DNA of 7,275 nucleotides from Candidatus Caenarcanum sp. (lineage in GTDB: Bacteria; Cyanobacteriota; Vampirovibrionia; Gastranaerophilales; UBA9971): the NCBI GenBank assembly GCA_020720345.1, contig DYOT01000002.1, forward strand, positions 23,964 through 31,238. The letters run 5' to 3'. Of this stretch, positions 6,681 to 7,275 are shown piece after piece; position 1 is the first letter of the stretch; each line of letters opens with the position of its first letter. A program made the translations under genes and the position numbers. Under the pieces are notes generated by a model. That model saw nothing but the letters and a program-made list of their open reading frames with translations, searched no databases and had not been told where the DNA came from.

Positions 6681-6700
6681 TATACTAACTTGTTAATTTT
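6672..6700 (+). terminator. Weak terminator-like hairpin overlapping the murA stop
   Basis: TTAACA (6672-6677) pairs with TGTTAA (6691-6696), and TTTT follows at 6697-6700. The loop contains the perfect 10-bp palindrome TAGTATACTA (6678-6687), whose first three bases are the murA stop codon. The stem is short and almost all A-T, so termination would be inefficient if it happens at all. Confidence 0.3.
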
Positions 6701-6704
6701 ACTG

Positions 6705-6821
6705 TGTCATCCTGAGCAGGGAACCCACTTTTTTGATTAAGTATCAAAAAAGAAGGGGGTGCGAAGGATCTGCCACGTTAATCGTTTCCAGATTCTTCGG
6801 GCTAAAACCATCAGAATGACA
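6705..6821. repeat. Compound inverted-repeat element (intergenic, MITE-like)
   Basis: Outer arms TGTCATCCTGA (6705-6715) and TCAGAATGACA (6811-6821) pair at 10 of 11 positions. Inner arms CGAAGGATCTG (6762-6772) and CAGATTCTTCG (6789-6799) pair at 11 of 11 counting one G-U. Between the left arms sits a third hairpin, CTTTTTTGAT (6728-6737) with ATCAAAAAAG (6743-6752), closed by ACCC/GGGT (6723-6726 with 6757-6760). The whole could fold as a three-way junction. The TGTCATCCTGAGC...GAAGGATCT arms resemble, from memory, short intergenic repeats found in many copies in diverse bacterial genomes. The left side has about 35 nt more than the right, which looks like an insertion. It encodes no protein and fills the gap between murA and the next gene. 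Confidence 0.75.
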
Positions 6822-6847
6822 GTGATACTAATCGAGGGCATTAATTT

Positions 6848-7183
6848 ATGGCAGAATATAAACGCTGGTATGACCATGACCCGTTATTAATGGAAGTTAT
6901 GGAATTATTAAAGAATTTTCAGGACGATTTAAAGCAACAAGCAGAAGTTTTTCTTGAAAAAATTGAAAATCATGTCGGAAAAGAAGCCATAGACTCTTTT
7001 TATGAAAAGGTCAAACCTGTAAATGGCAAGAGATGGTATGACTATGATCCTGTTTTGTCAAAGGCTGTGGAATTATTAAGAGTGGCTCCTGAAAATATAC
7101 AGAGACAGGCTGCACAGAGTTTTATAGATTCGCTTAAAGAGCAGGGCATAACTGTTGAAATGATTAAGCAAAGTATTGAATAG
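6848..7183 (+). CDS. Small protein of two tandem KRWYDxDP repeats, function unknown
   Basis: I do not recognise a named family. The 111-residue product has no signal peptide, membrane segment, cysteine or known catalytic motif. It consists of two copies of a module of about 55 residues. Copy one starts at residue 5 (KRWYDHDPLL) and copy two at residue 61 (KRWYDYDPVL), offset by exactly 56 residues. Shared positions continue with ELL (19-21 and 75-77) and QA (31-32 and 87-88). Each copy looks like a charged amphipathic helical hairpin after the conserved RWYD turn, so a small all-helical cytosolic or protein-binding fold is likely. The ATG at 6848 follows a modest GAGGG site (6834-6838). The gene begins 26 bp after the inverted-repeat element and ends 16 bp before the next start codon. 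The product is acidic and full of Lys, Glu and Gln. The clear repeat structure supports a real gene. Confidence 0.82.
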   Translation: MAEYKRWYDHDPLLMEVMELLKNFQDDLKQQAEVFLEKIENHVGKEAIDSFYEKVKPVNGKRWYDYDPVLSKAVELLRVAPENIQRQAAQSFIDSLKEQGITVEMIKQSIE

Positions 7184-7199
7184 CTCAGGTATTTGTTGA

Positions 7200-7275
7200 A
7201 TGAAACAACAAAAATTTAGTTACAATAATGCTTATAAAAAAGAATTAACTTTAGCCATAGACCATCATAAATTTA
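7200..7275 (+). CDS. 5' end of a further gene, cut by the window edge
   Basis: An ATG at 7200 opens a frame that stays open for all 25 visible codons, beginning MKQQKFSYNN and rich in Lys, Asn, Gln and His. It starts 16 bp after the stop of the KRWYD-repeat gene, a spacing typical of an operon. A weak AGG (7187-7189) lies 10 nt upstream as a possible ribosome site. The start codon lies in the loop of a 7-bp hairpin, TTTGTTG (7192-7198) with CAACAAA (7206-7212). Too little is visible to suggest a function. Confidence 0.5.
   Translation, partial: MKQQKFSYNNAYKKELTLAIDHHKF

Noticed and set aside
6705..6821. CRISPR repeat or insertion-sequence terminal repeats
   Set aside because: There is no repeated repeat-spacer pattern and no transposase frame. 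The arms are nested inverted repeats of a short non-coding element.

Overview
The window is AT-rich bacterial DNA with ordinary bacterial signals: Shine-Dalgarno sites, ATG/GTG/TTG starts and sigma70-type promoter hexamers. It holds four well-recognised genes, one small unrecognised gene and two gene edges cut by the window. The low GC, the style of FtsH and MurA, and the small KRWYD-repeat protein fit an uncultured gut or sediment lineage such as Melainabacteria/Gastranaerophilales, or possibly Elusimicrobia. This is an impression from protein style only, and no ribosomal RNA is present to settle it. Nothing suggests a phage, a transposon or CRISPR.

Layout. At 1-25 a possible gene runs leftwards out of the window. 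At 95-124 a near-consensus promoter precedes rfbH (183-1550, + strand), which encodes a PLP and [2Fe-2S] dehydrase of CDP-deoxyhexose synthesis. rfbH collides tail to tail with gltA (2906-1521, - strand), and the two frames overlap by 30 bp. gltA lies 2 nt behind ftsH (4750-2909, - strand), so the pair looks like one translationally coupled transcript driven by a promoter at 4798-4827. A 607-bp gene-free region (4751-5357) separates ftsH from the divergent murA (5358-6680, + strand). It contains the ftsH promoter, a GTTACAA direct repeat, a hairpin with two alternative folds, candidate murA promoters and a leader stem-loop. After murA come a weak terminator-like hairpin and a compound inverted-repeat element (6705-6821). 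Next is a 111-residue protein made of two copies of a KRWYDxDP module (6848-7183), then the start of another gene at 7200.

How the genes relate. murA makes the first committed peptidoglycan precursor, ftsH is the membrane quality-control protease, gltA is a flavin/Fe-S NADPH oxidoreductase of nitrogen or redox metabolism, and rfbH belongs to surface-sugar synthesis. They do not form one pathway. Apart from the ftsH-gltA pair, this is a housekeeping neighbourhood with a surface-polysaccharide gene at its edge. I did not find a convincing new multi-gene system. The least explained items are the KRWYD double-repeat protein, the compound intergenic repeat in front of it, and the structured ftsH-murA intergenic region.
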